Source: Candidatus Obscuribacterales bacterium (GTDB taxonomy: Bacteria; Cyanobacteriota; Vampirovibrionia; Obscuribacterales; Obscuribacteraceae). From it: a stretch of 61,028 nucleotides of DNA. Within the stretch, counting starts at the first letter, position 1; each line of letters opens with the position of its first letter. A model generated the notes under the pieces. It worked only from the letters and a program-made list of their open reading frames with translations, did not search any database and was not told the DNA's origin. Below are positions 41,462 through 50,758 of this stretch, piece by piece. Position numbers and translations under genes: made by a program. The stretch covers positions 1-61,028 of the forward strand of contig JAIELX010000035.1 in the NCBI GenBank assembly GCA_019752635.1, read 5' to 3'.

Positions 41462-41814
41462 CACTGATCACATAATTGGCTCTCGCCAGCTCGGCCACAT
41501 CTGTCGTAATTCTAAAACGTGCATAACAACTTGCCAAGGAGTCCGGACAAGTGCCCGGAATCTTAGGTCCAGCAATGGTTATGAACTGTTTCTGATTCAC
41601 ATATGTTCAACGCATGATACATGGGTTCTTGACATTTGTTACTCATAACTTACCTTTCTCATTCTCTCTTGGATCTATTCGGAACCTAAGAACCAATAAC
41701 CCCCCCTACCCAGGATCAATTCGAGCGCGTGTCGCACGATGAGGTCCAGCATGGCGAACCCCTCGGGTCGCCCATTCTCTGATTCATCAACCCTTGAACA
41801 CGAAGGAGAGAACC
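41462..41814. other. non-coding gap before the VWA operon
   Basis: About 350 bases. No gene seen. It should contain the promoter for the 41815-46780 operon; AT-rich sequence at 41600-41700 is a candidate area but no clear boxes stand out. Confidence 0.45.
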
Positions 41815-42873
41815 ATGTCTTCAAGATGGTGCATCTTCACCGCCGTGCTGCTTGCAGCCGTCGGCGGCTTCTCTGTTTACACCATTCACCAGGCGAAACC
41901 CGAACCGGGTATCACGCGACGATGGTGGGACGACACGCTGGAAAAAGTGGAACAACGCGGCTACGACGGGCGACTCAATCGCCGGACCTTCTACGGAGAA
42001 GACGGTCAGAGCGTTCTGCGCGACGAAGACTACAACTACGACGGATCTCTGCGCACGCTGTCGGTGCGTCTGCCGGACGGCAACATGGAAGTCACGGCTT
42101 ACGGTGGCACGGACAACAAACAGATCCTCAGCTATGAGCTGCACACACCGCAAGGCACGACGCTGGTTTCGAAATCCTGGTTTGCCGACGGCAAGCCTCG
42201 GGCTGAAACCAAGTACTCGCCGGACGGTCGTGTCGCCCTCGAGCAACGCTCATGGTTCGCAGACGGCTCACTGGAACGCGAACAGATCGTCACCCCCACA
42301 GGCGGCATCAACGCCGTGACCTACTGGCGGAAAGACGTGTTGAAGTTCAAGCAAACCGCACAGATCGCCGGCGGAGCCGAAGCGGTGTGGTACTACGATG
42401 ACGGCAAGTCGGTCATGCGCACGGAAGTCCAGAAGAACCAGACCGCCCTGATCGAGGTCTTCAAGCGCGACGGCAAAATCAAGGTGCGAGAGGAACAAAA
42501 CCTCGCCGCCGGGACCATCAAGTTCTCCGTCTTCAACGACGAAGGCAAGGTCCGCTTCGTTCAGCACTGGAATCCCGATGGTGCGCGCTACGCCCGTATC
42601 TCCTCGGTCGACGAACTGAACGAGGAAGGCAAGGTTGTGCGCACGCTGTTCGTGAACAAACAGCGGCAGGTGGAAAAGGTAACTCGTTACCGCCCGGACG
42701 GCTCCATCAGCTCCACTCGCCATCTGCGAGGAGATTCTACGGTTTCCTTCGAAGAGTTCTTCGATGAGAAGGGCGCTGCCGGCGAGATCAAAGACTACAA
42801 AGACGACGAACTCAAGGAAGAGATCGACTCTGACTTCCTCAAGCTCTACCAGACCAGGGGGGACGACGAATGA
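41815..42873 (+). CDS. membrane-anchored protein with MORN/YwqK-like repeats
   Basis: 352 residues. N-terminal anchor (WCIFTAVLLAAVGGFSVYTI), then many short beta repeats of the type YxxDGSLRTLSVRLPDGN, WFADGKPRAETKYSPDGR and YRPDGSISSTRHL, as in MORN-variant/YwqK antitoxin-like repeat proteins. AAGGAG precedes the ATG at 41815. Its stop overlaps the start of the next VWA gene by 4 bases (ATGA), so it is the first gene of that operon and probably a surface partner of the complex. Confidence 0.75.
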   Translation: MSSRWCIFTAVLLAAVGGFSVYTIHQAKPEPGITRRWWDDTLEKVEQRGYDGRLNRRTFYGEDGQSVLRDEDYNYDGSLRTLSVRLPDGNMEVTAYGGTDNKQILSYELHTPQGTTLVSKSWFADGKPRAETKYSPDGRVALEQRSWFADGSLEREQIVTPTGGINAVTYWRKDVLKFKQTAQIAGGAEAVWYYDDGKSVMRTEVQKNQTALIEVFKRDGKIKVREEQNLAAGTIKFSVFNDEGKVRFVQHWNPDGARYARISSVDELNEEGKVVRTLFVNKQRQVEKVTRYRPDGSISSTRHLRGDSTVSFEEFFDEKGAAGEIKDYKDDELKEEIDSDFLKLYQTRGDDE

Positions 42874-43922
42874 CCATCCTGAATTTCGTGAACTTCGCGA
42901 ATCCGTGGTGGCTGCTGTTGCTGCCATTACTGCCGGTGCCACTCTTCTTGTTTCACAATAAGGGGCACCTCGGCTTCTCCAACCACCGCCTCCTGCCGAA
43001 GCAGCGCATCGTCAGGTACATCCCGCTCTTCCCGCGCCTGCTCACCAGCGCCACCTTGGCACTGATCCTGGTGGCACTCGCTCGTCCGCAGGTCGCGGGA
43101 CCACCGACCACACGCACCATCATCGGCCGCGACATCGAAATCGCGGTGGACATCTCGTTCTCGATGAGCGCAGAGTTCAAGGGCGAACTGAAACCCGAAG
43201 CGCCGATTCCGGGCCTTGACCTGCCACCAACCATCGACACTCGCGGCAAGCCGCAGATCAAGCGCTGGGCACCCAAGCTGGAGGACGACGGCAAGGTGAA
43301 GCGATGCGACGCCGCGCAACACGCGGTATTGCAATTCATCGCCAACCGCTGGAAGGCACAGGGCGGCGACCGCGTCGGACTCATCCTGTTCGATGACCGT
43401 CCGCGCTACAGCTGGCCGCTCACCGAAGACTTGCGCATGATTTACCGCAAAGGTCAGTTCATGCAGCACGGTCTGGGCGGCGGCACCAACTTCGGAGAAC
43501 GTCCCCCGGGTCCGATCGACCTGGCGGAAGAACACTTCAAAGAGTTGGGCCAGTCGCAAACGCGCGTGCTCATCCTGGTGACCGACGGCGAAGACGAACT
43601 GTCGAGCTGGGCGATGGACCGACTGTCGCAAATCATCCAGAAGAACAAGATTCGCCTGTACGTCGTCGGCGTCGGCGAGACACTGGCGAAGAAAGACGTG
43701 GCGATCATTCGCCTCGCCGAACGCAATGGCGGCAAAGTCTACCGCGTGGAAGACAGCCAGGCCATGTCCGACTGCTTCGCCGAAATCGACCGCACGGAGC
43801 GGTCGCCGATCACCGTCGCACAAGACGAAACGCGATCGGACATCTTCTTCTACTTTGCCGGAGCCGCCGCCATCACCATGGTGCTGGCACTACTGGCAGG
43901 GGCAATCATCCTGAACCGATAA
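42870..43922 (+). CDS. BatA/MxaC-like VWA-domain membrane protein
   Basis: 350 residues. Two N-terminal membrane segments (WWLLLLPLLPVPLFLF; LLTSATLALILVALARP), a VWA domain with intact MIDAS start DISFSMS and later LILVTDGEDE, and a C-terminal membrane segment. This is the BatA/BatB layout, also seen in MxaC/MxaL of methanol oxidisers. Such proteins work with MoxR ATPases in assembling or maturing periplasmic complexes. Overlaps the upstream gene by 4 bases. Confidence 0.85.
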   Translation: MTILNFVNFANPWWLLLLPLLPVPLFLFHNKGHLGFSNHRLLPKQRIVRYIPLFPRLLTSATLALILVALARPQVAGPPTTRTIIGRDIEIAVDISFSMSAEFKGELKPEAPIPGLDLPPTIDTRGKPQIKRWAPKLEDDGKVKRCDAAQHAVLQFIANRWKAQGGDRVGLILFDDRPRYSWPLTEDLRMIYRKGQFMQHGLGGGTNFGERPPGPIDLAEEHFKELGQSQTRVLILVTDGEDELSSWAMDRLSQIIQKNKIRLYVVGVGETLAKKDVAIIRLAERNGGKVYRVEDSQAMSDCFAEIDRTERSPITVAQDETRSDIFFYFAGAAAITMVLALLAGAIILNR

Positions 43923-43932
43923 GGAGTTTTCG

Positions 43933-44478
43933 ATGAAAGAGGCGATCAAATTTGCTCGCCAGGCTGCCCTCTGCCTGGCAGTTACGGTCACGGCCGGCTA
44001 CGGTCTGTACACGCTTCTGACCTACACCCTGCCCATGCACCGCGAGGACTATCGCACCGCGGTTCGCAGCAAGGTGAAGGATACGACGGAGCTGTTCTAC
44101 CACGCCGCCATCACCAGTTACAACCAGTCGCTGGATGAAGAAGGTGAGGTCGCAACCACCAAGCTGAACGAGGCCAAGAAGCTCCTCAACCTGGCCTACG
44201 ACAACCTGTTGGACAAACAAGGCAAAGTTCCCTCCGGCTCTCGCTACCTGGCGGGCCGAATCCAGTTCGCACTCGGCAAGTGCCTTCAGCGTCTGGAGAA
44301 ATTCGAGCACGCCGTCAAGGCGTACGAGGAGAGCTTGCGTTTGGACCCGGACAACTGGGACTGCAAGTTCGACCTCGAGATGCTGAAAGCCGACCCTCCT
44401 CCCGCCGGTGGTGGCGGTGGCGGCAAGGGTAACCCGAAACCTGACGATGGCGGCGGCAAGAATCGCCCCAAAATCTAG
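43933..44478 (+). CDS. BatC/MxaK-like TPR membrane protein
   Basis: 181 residues. One N-terminal membrane segment (LCLAVTVTAGYGLYTLLTY), then helical TPR-like repeats (FALGKCLQRLEKFEHAVKAY, ESLRLDPDNWDCKFDLEML) and a Gly/Pro/Lys tail. Lies between the two VWA genes, 10 bases after the first, with AAGGAG before its ATG. TPR proteins occupy this position in Bat and Mxa clusters. Confidence 0.8.
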   Translation: MKEAIKFARQAALCLAVTVTAGYGLYTLLTYTLPMHREDYRTAVRSKVKDTTELFYHAAITSYNQSLDEEGEVATTKLNEAKKLLNLAYDNLLDKQGKVPSGSRYLAGRIQFALGKCLQRLEKFEHAVKAYEESLRLDPDNWDCKFDLEMLKADPPPAGGGGGGKGNPKPDDGGGKNRPKI

Positions 44479-44495
44479 AGCCTGAAAGGAACAAC

Positions 44496-45614
44496 ATGTA
44501 CTTTCTACAACCACAGACACTGTGGTGGCTCGCGGCCCTGCCGCCTGCCGCCGCATTGATCGTCTGGCTGGCCTGGTTCTTGAAGCAGCGATTCCAAGCC
44601 GCCTACGGCGAACGAGAGTTGCTCGCCATGAACTCCCGGACACTGCCCGGCTGGCGCTACGCGGCGAAAGCTGCTCTGGCAGCCGCCGCCGCCGCTCTGC
44701 TGGTGCTGGCAATAGCGCGTCCGGCGGTGCCGAACGGCAAAAGCCGCATCCCAAAAGGCACCCTCGACGTAGTTGCAGTGGTCGACGTCAGTCGGTCCAT
44801 GGCAGCGCAAGACTACAAGGACAAACTGCCGCCCCTCCCGCAAAAGAACGAGCCGGAGCGCAGCTGGTCCAACGAAAAGATGCCCAAGAGAACCGGTGGT
44901 ACCAGACTCGACATGGTGCGCCACTTGATTCGCGGGCACCTGATCAACTCGCTCCAGGGCAACCAGCTCGGAGTGGTAACTTACGCAGGCGAAGCCTTCC
45001 CGCAAGCGTTCCTCACCGCCGACGGTCCCGCGCTCAACTGGGTGCTCGACCGCGCCATGACCATGAGCAGCGCACCCGGCGAGGGCAGCGCCATGGTGAA
45101 AGCATTCGAATTGGCACTGCTGTTGTTCGAGGTGGATTCGCCTCCTGAGCACGAGCGGCTAATCGTGCTGTTCAGCGACGGCGGCTGCACCGATGAGGTG
45201 GCGAAGCTGGATGAGATGGCCAAGCGCTGCCGCGAACTGAAGGTTCGGTTGGTGGTGGTGGCACTCGGCAAAGCCACTCCGTCACCCATTCCCGTCAGCG
45301 AGATGGCGGAAGACGACGAGTTCGCCCGCGGTCTGTTCCACAACGGAAAACAGTTCTACGAGGTGGACGGCGAAGTCGAAAAGACCTCACTCGACGCCAA
45401 CCTGCTGCAGGGTTTGGCCCGCGCCGCCGACGGCAAATACATCATGCTCAACAACGCCGAAGACTTCAATCTGCTGGACGTGTCCGGCGGACGGACGACA
45501 ACGGAAGTGCAAGGCTCGGCCGAGCTGTTCGAGTACCCGCTAATCGCAGCACTACTCTGCATGATGCTTCTCTCAATCTTCGCTAACGAGTTCCGAAAGA
45601 GAGGTGTCCAATGA
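44496..45614 (+). CDS. BatB/MxaL-like VWA-domain membrane protein
   Basis: 372 residues. N-terminal membrane segments (WWLAALPPAAALIVWLAWFL; AAAAALLVLAIARPAV), VWA domain with MIDAS DVSRSMA and later LIVLFSDGG, and a C-terminal membrane segment. It pairs with the VWA protein at 42870, as BatA with BatB. AAAGGAA precedes the ATG. It overlaps the next gene by 4 bases. Confidence 0.85.
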   Translation: MYFLQPQTLWWLAALPPAAALIVWLAWFLKQRFQAAYGERELLAMNSRTLPGWRYAAKAALAAAAAALLVLAIARPAVPNGKSRIPKGTLDVVAVVDVSRSMAAQDYKDKLPPLPQKNEPERSWSNEKMPKRTGGTRLDMVRHLIRGHLINSLQGNQLGVVTYAGEAFPQAFLTADGPALNWVLDRAMTMSSAPGEGSAMVKAFELALLLFEVDSPPEHERLIVLFSDGGCTDEVAKLDEMAKRCRELKVRLVVVALGKATPSPIPVSEMAEDDEFARGLFHNGKQFYEVDGEVEKTSLDANLLQGLARAADGKYIMLNNAEDFNLLDVSGGRTTTEVQGSAELFEYPLIAALLCMMLLSIFANEFRKRGVQ

Positions 45615-46780
45615 AACGCGTAATTCGATGGTCACTGGCAGTGGTGGCAGTGGCTGCGATTACATTCGCAGCCTACTACTTCACGCGCCCCTCGTGGCCG
45701 GACTTCCCCGCCACAGCGGAAAAGACGCCGCAAGCCAAAGTGAAGGTGGCGGAACGCGACTACGGTTACCGCATTGGCGATGTGATTCCAGTGGAACTGG
45801 TCATTCGCCAACAGCCCGGTACGCGCGTCGTCGTATCCGACATGACTGTGAGCGGCGACTTCGAGCTGCACGAAAAGAACCCGACGCTCCAGGTCAAAGA
45901 GTTTGAGGACGGCTCAGCGCTTTACCGCGTGACGTTCAAACTCCAGAGCTTCGAGACCAAGGCTCGCCTGAGCTTCAAGGCACAGGTCAGCTGGGTGGAA
46001 CTCGAAAAGAACAAGGGCGAGGTCTTCGACGTGCCGGAGACCAAAATCGGCTACTCCATGACCTGGGACGGTCGCAAGGAGATGCAGGAAGGTAGCGACA
46101 CGCGCTCAGTCATCTGGTACTGGGCGCGAGCAATCGTTCCGCTCACATTCGGCTCCGTCCTCTACCTGACGCTGATCGTCATGGCAGTGCGACGCTGGTG
46201 GAAAGCCCGGCAGCAAGTCCCCCCGGAGAAACTGATCCAGACTCGCTTCCTGGTGCTGCTCGAGATGGTGGGTAAGGACACCGCCACGTGCGAGAAGTAC
46301 CGAGAGCTCGAAGCGATCGTGCGGGAACACTGGCACATTCAGTCCGTGCCGGTCGATGAGCTTGCCCGAAGCTTGCGCCGCGAGCCGGCACACCGCGAAA
46401 CGTTGCAAGACTTCCTCGGTCTAACGGCAATGGCAATCTACCCGCAAAGCGAAATCACGGCAGAGCAGCGGCTCGAAATCGTAAGACTGGGACAAGGCCT
46501 CAAGCATGCCCTACTGACGCCAAAAGCCAAACCGCGAGAGGATGCATACCAGGACGCCATCGCCGAACACCTGGAAGCCATGACCGTGCAAGCAAACGCC
46601 AACGCAGATGCAGCGGTCGTGACCGAGGGCACCCCCGGCGACGGAACACCGGAAGCTACCTCTGTCGATACGCCTGTCGGTGAGGCCACACTCGACACCA
46701 CCGCCACTGCCGCCCCGGAAGATGGCGCGGTGGTGCCCCCTGACGAGAAGCCGCAGACGCCGCCAGAAAACCCGAACTAA
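45611..46780 (+). CDS. BatD/MxaA-like membrane protein
   Basis: 389 residues. N-terminal anchor, a periplasmic beta domain (VKVAERDYGYRIGDVIPVEL ... GTRVVVSDMTV), one central membrane segment (IVPLTFGSVLYLTLIVMAV), then a cytoplasmic helical part and an acidic Ala/Thr/Pro-rich tail. Domain order matches MxaA and BatD relatives. Starts within the stop of the previous gene (ATGA), so the five genes are translationally linked. No MoxR ATPase or DUF58 gene is in this operon, which is unusual. Confidence 0.75.
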   Translation: MKRVIRWSLAVVAVAAITFAAYYFTRPSWPDFPATAEKTPQAKVKVAERDYGYRIGDVIPVELVIRQQPGTRVVVSDMTVSGDFELHEKNPTLQVKEFEDGSALYRVTFKLQSFETKARLSFKAQVSWVELEKNKGEVFDVPETKIGYSMTWDGRKEMQEGSDTRSVIWYWARAIVPLTFGSVLYLTLIVMAVRRWWKARQQVPPEKLIQTRFLVLLEMVGKDTATCEKYRELEAIVREHWHIQSVPVDELARSLRREPAHRETLQDFLGLTAMAIYPQSEITAEQRLEIVRLGQGLKHALLTPKAKPREDAYQDAIAEHLEAMTVQANANADAAVVTEGTPGDGTPEATSVDTPVGEATLDTTATAAPEDGAVVPPDEKPQTPPENPN

Positions 46781-46894
46781 TCTGCAGACGTGGTCACGCG
46801 CTGCCACCTATCTTGGTGGCAGCGCGCCGGTCGGCAGATCTCATCGCACCACATACGAGCGTCTACGAAGACGCCCCAAGAAGAGGAGGCTTCA

Positions 46895-47068
46895 GTGTTC
46901 GATCGGAAAAACATCCGCTTGATTGCCGCGGCAATGTCGTGGCCAATCATCCTGTTCACCGCTTGGCTCGGTGGATACCTGTTTGGCGGTGCCGGAATGA
47001 TCGTCGGTACCTTCCTTGGGCTGGGTATCTACTTCTGGGGAATCTTTCGCAGCCTCCCCAAGGACTGA
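46895..47068 (+). CDS. small two-segment membrane protein
   Basis: 57 residues from a GTG with GAGGAGG 5 bases upstream. Two hydrophobic segments (IILFTAWLGGYLFGGAG; MIVGTFLGLGIYFWGIF). It follows the VWA operon by 114 bases. The size and glycine-rich helices suggest a small membrane subunit, but no family is recognised. Confidence 0.65.
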   Translation: MFDRKNIRLIAAAMSWPIILFTAWLGGYLFGGAGMIVGTFLGLGIYFWGIFRSLPKD

Positions 47069-47255
47069 TCCGTCCCACGGGTAAGAGCGTTTCACCTTCC
47101 AGGGCCGCTTGCATTCACTAGCGGCCTGGTCGTCAGCTTGCCAGGAGCGAAAACCGAAGGAAGGCGCGGGAACCCCGCCCCTTCTTTCTCTCCTTTCTAT
47201 ACTACGCCTTTTCGTAGACGCATTCCGAAGTAATAGAAATGCGGAGCCTTCGGTG

Positions 47256-47293
47256 GTAAAGGTCGGAGATTATGACAAATCTCCGACCTTTAC
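47256..47293. terminator. bidirectional terminator
   Basis: Perfect 16-base-pair stem (GTAAAGGTCGGAGATT at 47256-47271 with its complement at 47278-47293) between convergent genes 46895 and 47301. Confidence 0.85.
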
Positions 47294-47300
47294 TCACAAA

Positions 47301-48560
47301 TCAAGACTTATTCTGATCATCCTCAGCTTGATTGTTAACGCGCAAGAACGGCACAAGAAAGGCGCACAATGCGGTCACTCCCGCTGCCACTACAACAAGC
47401 GGTGCCAACTGATTGTCGAAGACAACCGTGAAAAGGTACCCGCCAATGAAGGTGGCCACTTCCGTTGCCAGGTTCTTGACGGCGATCAAGACTGCCATCA
47501 TCGAAACAGCAGCTCTCGGTGGACACACCTTAGCAGCAAGACTGTAGATAACCAGCACCGCAACCATGTTCGCCACTCCGCGACAGAGCTCCAGCACGAT
47601 TGCCGAAAACGCGCTGGATAAAAGCAAGAATCCCAGCGTGCTGGCGACACCGGCAGTGATGGCATAGCATAGTTGGTGATTCATACCCTGACGTCCAAAC
47701 CAGAGACGATACACCAACGCACCAACCATCATGCCAACGGCATTCCAGGCTCCCAGTTGTCCGATGAACCCCTGTGAGAACCCGAGTGTTTTCGACTCGT
47801 AAAAGTAGAGCGGAACACCAAATGAGGGACTGAAGTCCCACAACCAGATGAACAGCACTACCATCCAAAACACGCGAGACCGCGTAACGGAGCGAAGCGA
47901 TTGGATCGTCGCCACCAGCACAGGCTTGTTGAACTGCGCCTTCTCCTCCTTCAACATCAACGCCGCCAAAACGGAGACGATGAGCGGCGGAACTGCTGCT
48001 ACAGCAGCCGCGACGGTTAGCGACGCAGTCGGTGAAAGCGTGTGACAGAGGTACCCTCCAGCCAGCGACGAGATCAGCAGTGCTGCATAGTAGCAGAACG
48101 ACTGAAGCGAGAAGTAGTGACTGGAACGACCATCGTTCGCGCCCGCCTCCGCTGCCAACCCGGATGCAACCGCAGTTGATGCAGCAACACCGACGGCTGC
48201 TGCCAAAAGGGCACCGACAATGGCAACGGTTGAGGTCGCAAACGCCATCGCTACAAGAGCAGCGGCACTGATCGCGTTGGCGAGCACCAGGTAACTCTTG
48301 CGACGATATCCGAACAGCGGAACAAAGTCGCACAACATCCCGTAAAGGGGCTTCAAAACCCAGGGCAACATCATCACGGACAGATAAGCGGAAATCTCCG
48401 CTGCCGTTAGTCCGAGTTGCTCCATCATGAAAAACTGCATCGGCTGCGCGACTAGACCGAACTGTGAGGCCAGTCCATGCGCAACGTATGCAAACACAAA
48501 GAACCAGGTCAACTGGCCAAAGCCGTTGCGCTGGCTCTTCTCTGAATCAGGCACATTCAT
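47301..48560 (-). CDS. MFS transporter of the folate-biopterin (BT1) type, paralogue
   Basis: 419 residues, about 12 membrane segments, with the same BT1 signature as the gene at 8332: PWVLKPLYGMLCDFVPLFGY then RRKSYL. The two proteins align over their whole length, including DFSPSFGVPLYFYESKTLGF versus FSPSFGTPMYIHQTDTLKF. A pterin, folate or related substrate is plausible. The ribosome binding site is AAAGG (AAAGGCGCTTTT) before the ATG. Monocistronic, with a strong terminator. Confidence 0.8.
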   Translation of the reverse strand: MNVPDSEKSQRNGFGQLTWFFVFAYVAHGLASQFGLVAQPMQFFMMEQLGLTAAEISAYLSVMMLPWVLKPLYGMLCDFVPLFGYRRKSYLVLANAISAAALVAMAFATSTVAIVGALLAAAVGVAASTAVASGLAAEAGANDGRSSHYFSLQSFCYYAALLISSLAGGYLCHTLSPTASLTVAAAVAAVPPLIVSVLAALMLKEEKAQFNKPVLVATIQSLRSVTRSRVFWMVVLFIWLWDFSPSFGVPLYFYESKTLGFSQGFIGQLGAWNAVGMMVGALVYRLWFGRQGMNHQLCYAITAGVASTLGFLLLSSAFSAIVLELCRGVANMVAVLVIYSLAAKVCPPRAAVSMMAVLIAVKNLATEVATFIGGYLFTVVFDNQLAPLVVVAAGVTALCAFLVPFLRVNNQAEDDQNKS

Positions 48561-49435
48561 AAAAGCGCCTTTCGTTCAATGCGAAGGGTGTGCCGCAGGA
48601 TGGAGGAAACACCTTCTGCTGAATGGGAGCGCAGATTAAACTGCCACTCGTTGAATCGATGAGCCCCAGAAGTTAGAGCTCCGGATTACTTGTTATTGAG
48701 AATATTCGCACTGTTGGCAAGGACTAGCTTCGTAGATTTTGGTCTACCCGATTAAGTAATGCTCTGGCTTCGATTCCCTTTCATCCGCATGTGTATTGTT
48801 GTTGAAATCAGATTAGCAATGGACCTCGGTCAGTAGCAACCATCCCGCTCAGCGGTTCTTCCGTGTACAAGCTCAATGCACAACAATTTCAGGACTTGCC
48901 CAGTGCCGTTTCACACATTGTTTTACCCAATTCTTAATGAGACTGCCTATCAATATTCGTCAGCGCCTCAATCAACGAAAACTGTAGTGCCAACCACCTT
49001 CTTCTCATTGCCAAGGGTTTCGAGACCTATCTCAGGTTATTGAGAACTAGTGAGAATGCAGATTGGCGAAACTCGCGCGACCGATCCTGCCTGCCTCCCA
49101 GCGATTTTCTTGTTCCATTCGCGGGAGGATGACAATTTACGTCCACTGCCCATAACGCGAGGTGAGTGAATTGTCATTTTGGCTGTTTAGCGTACTCCCA
49201 CCACATAACAGCGCGCGGCGGGCCCCCTGACTATTGGTACGGGCCCCGGCCTGTATTAAGGTGAGCTCATATCTTCCATTTCTCCCTTTTTTCCAGGAAC
49301 CAACACAAACTCAAGCACACAGCCACTTCCCGCCTGCCTCTTGAAGCACCCTCTGCCTCATCATCTCGTCCGGACTAGCAGAAACCACTTCCAAGCCTCA
49401 CGTCTTAGACCTCGTTTCAAGAAAGTTCGCCCAAT
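48561..49435. other. non-coding stretch
   Basis: About 870 bases with no supportable gene. It has several TTATTGAGAA-like words near 48695 and 49035, and GGGCCCC twice near 49220-49250. No tRNA, insertion sequence or clear promoter seen. Confidence 0.45.
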
Positions 49436-49672
49436 ATGGAAGCCATCTTCACCATCTTGGTCGTGTTCCTGTACCTCTGTGGAATCTTCGCCGCAGAAAT
49501 GATCCCGCTTCTCACCATGATCACGGTAGTCGGCGCCACCATCACGGCGTTCCTCTACCACCGACGCGGTAAGAACACCTACGAAGGCGTTTTCAAAGGC
49601 GCAGCCTACGGATTGGCAGCCTCAGCCCTCGTTGTCGCCTCAACAGTGGTGTATGTCATCAGCCAGCTATAG
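49436..49672 (+). CDS. small membrane protein
   Basis: 78 residues with about three hydrophobic segments (IFTILVVFLYLCGIFAA; LLTMITVVGATITAFLYH; AASALVVASTVVYVI). AAGAAAG lies upstream of the ATG. It is 80 bases before an isochorismatase-like gene in the same direction. No family recognised. Confidence 0.65.
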   Translation: MEAIFTILVVFLYLCGIFAAEMIPLLTMITVVGATITAFLYHRRGKNTYEGVFKGAAYGLAASALVVASTVVYVISQL

Positions 49673-49752
49673 AGCCGGCGCTGCACCCACAAGCCAGAAA
49701 GGCTAATTCTCCATGCAACTCATAACCTCGTACCCCCCTGGAGGCTACCCAT

Positions 49753-50229
49753 ATGGCACCAACAAAAGATGCTGCACTCCTGATCTGCATCGACATGCAG
49801 ACCCCATTCCTCGGCGCTGACAACGCCGACCAGATTCTCGCAATGGTGGAGCTTTGCCGGGAAGCCAGACGCCTCAATCGGCACATCTTCCTCATCGAAG
49901 ACACCCACGGTATGCGCACGGAACAGCGCATCCTCGAAGTCGTCGAAGGCTACGACAAACTCCACATCCTGAGCAAATCTCAATGGGACGGCTCCTTGCA
50001 AGTCGCCATGAAATGCACGGAGTTGCGCATTGAACCGAGCAGTATCGACGTCGGCGGCGCGTACGACTCACAGTGCGTTTCCGCGACGCTTATCGGCATG
50101 CGTGACCAGTGGTTCCCGTGTACGCCAATCACGGTTCACCGCAACGCATGCGTGCCGGCCCCCACCACGGGACTCAAGGCATCCGGCTGGACCACGCTGG
50201 CAAGCAGACTGTCGGTAAAGGTCGCGTAA
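49753..50229 (+). CDS. isochorismatase-like cysteine hydrolase
   Basis: 158 residues, a little short for the family. Marks: ICIDMQ (catalytic D14), a lysine in ILSKSQWDG, and GGAYDSQCVSAT, where the cysteine matches the GxxTDxCVxxT nucleophile. The catalytic Asp-Lys-Cys triad is therefore present. Family members hydrolyse amides or vinyl ethers (nicotinamidase, isochorismatase, N-carbamoyl hydrolases); the substrate is unknown. GGAGG precedes the ATG. Confidence 0.8.
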   Translation: MAPTKDAALLICIDMQTPFLGADNADQILAMVELCREARRLNRHIFLIEDTHGMRTEQRILEVVEGYDKLHILSKSQWDGSLQVAMKCTELRIEPSSIDVGGAYDSQCVSATLIGMRDQWFPCTPITVHRNACVPAPTTGLKASGWTTLASRLSVKVA

Positions 50230-50758
50230 GCAAACACGCACACGACCAAAAGCTACCCAAGACCACTCAGCGCGCACAAGTGTTTGTGCGATGCCACCAA
50301 CAAACCTGACTTCATTCGGAAGGCTTCCACATGCAAGTTCTCATTGGTTCGATCTCGAAGAACAGCCACATCACCCAGGCAGTGGTCAAAGGCGACAGCG
50401 CCGGTGGTTACTGGTTCGACATCTACCAGGTCTACGCCCCCGGCGGCCGACACATGCGTCGGTGCTCGCTGGAGACCGGCAAGGTGACCCCAAGCCTCGC
50501 TACCGCGCGCAGTCAAGCCCGCGCGGCCTTCGAGCGTCAGACCGGAGTTCGCCTCAAAACGCCGAATCCGTTCGTCACCGGCTGCCGGTACCTCGTTGGT
50601 AAGGCGCTTGCACCGTTCCGCGCCTTGGCGCATCTGGTAAAGTTCGGCAGCTAGTATCTGCCTGCAGTCGCGTAAGCAAGACGCACGACCACTAAGCGCG
50701 CACGATCGTTTGTGCGATGCGACCAAACAAACCTGACTTCATTCGGAAGGCTTCCAAC
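50223..50758 (+). repeat. tandem duplication of leader plus small gene
   Basis: The leader 50223-50330 and the gene after it are repeated from about 50670. Both leaders share GCGTAAGCAA, a hairpin around GCACAA/TTTGTGC or its variant, and the block CTGACTTCATTCGGAAGGCT before the ATG. The repeat therefore includes regulatory sequence, not only coding sequence. Confidence 0.8.
50331..50654 (+). CDS. duplicated small basic protein, copy 1
   Basis: 107 residues, basic. Core: ISKNSHITQAVVKGD, YWFDIYQVYAPGGRH, CSLETGKVTPSLATARSQAR, RLKTPNPF. No membrane segment or known domain. GGAAGG precedes the ATG. Copy 2 at 50759 is about 80 per cent alike by eye, so both are probably functional. Strand-rich start and helix-rich end could fit a small nucleic-acid-binding fold, which is speculative. 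Confidence 0.7.
   Translation: MQVLIGSISKNSHITQAVVKGDSAGGYWFDIYQVYAPGGRHMRRCSLETGKVTPSLATARSQARAAFERQTGVRLKTPNPFVTGCRYLVGKALAPFRALAHLVKFGS

Noticed and set aside
42927..43823. Minus-strand frame of 298 codons inside the VWA gene
   Set aside because: Antisense shadow of a clearly homologous BatA-like gene in high-G+C DNA.
48690..48715. Possible second Fur-type box (TGAGAATATTCGCA)
   Set aside because: The halves have no spacer base and one arm is imperfect, so it does not match the 7-1-7 form seen at 38352.
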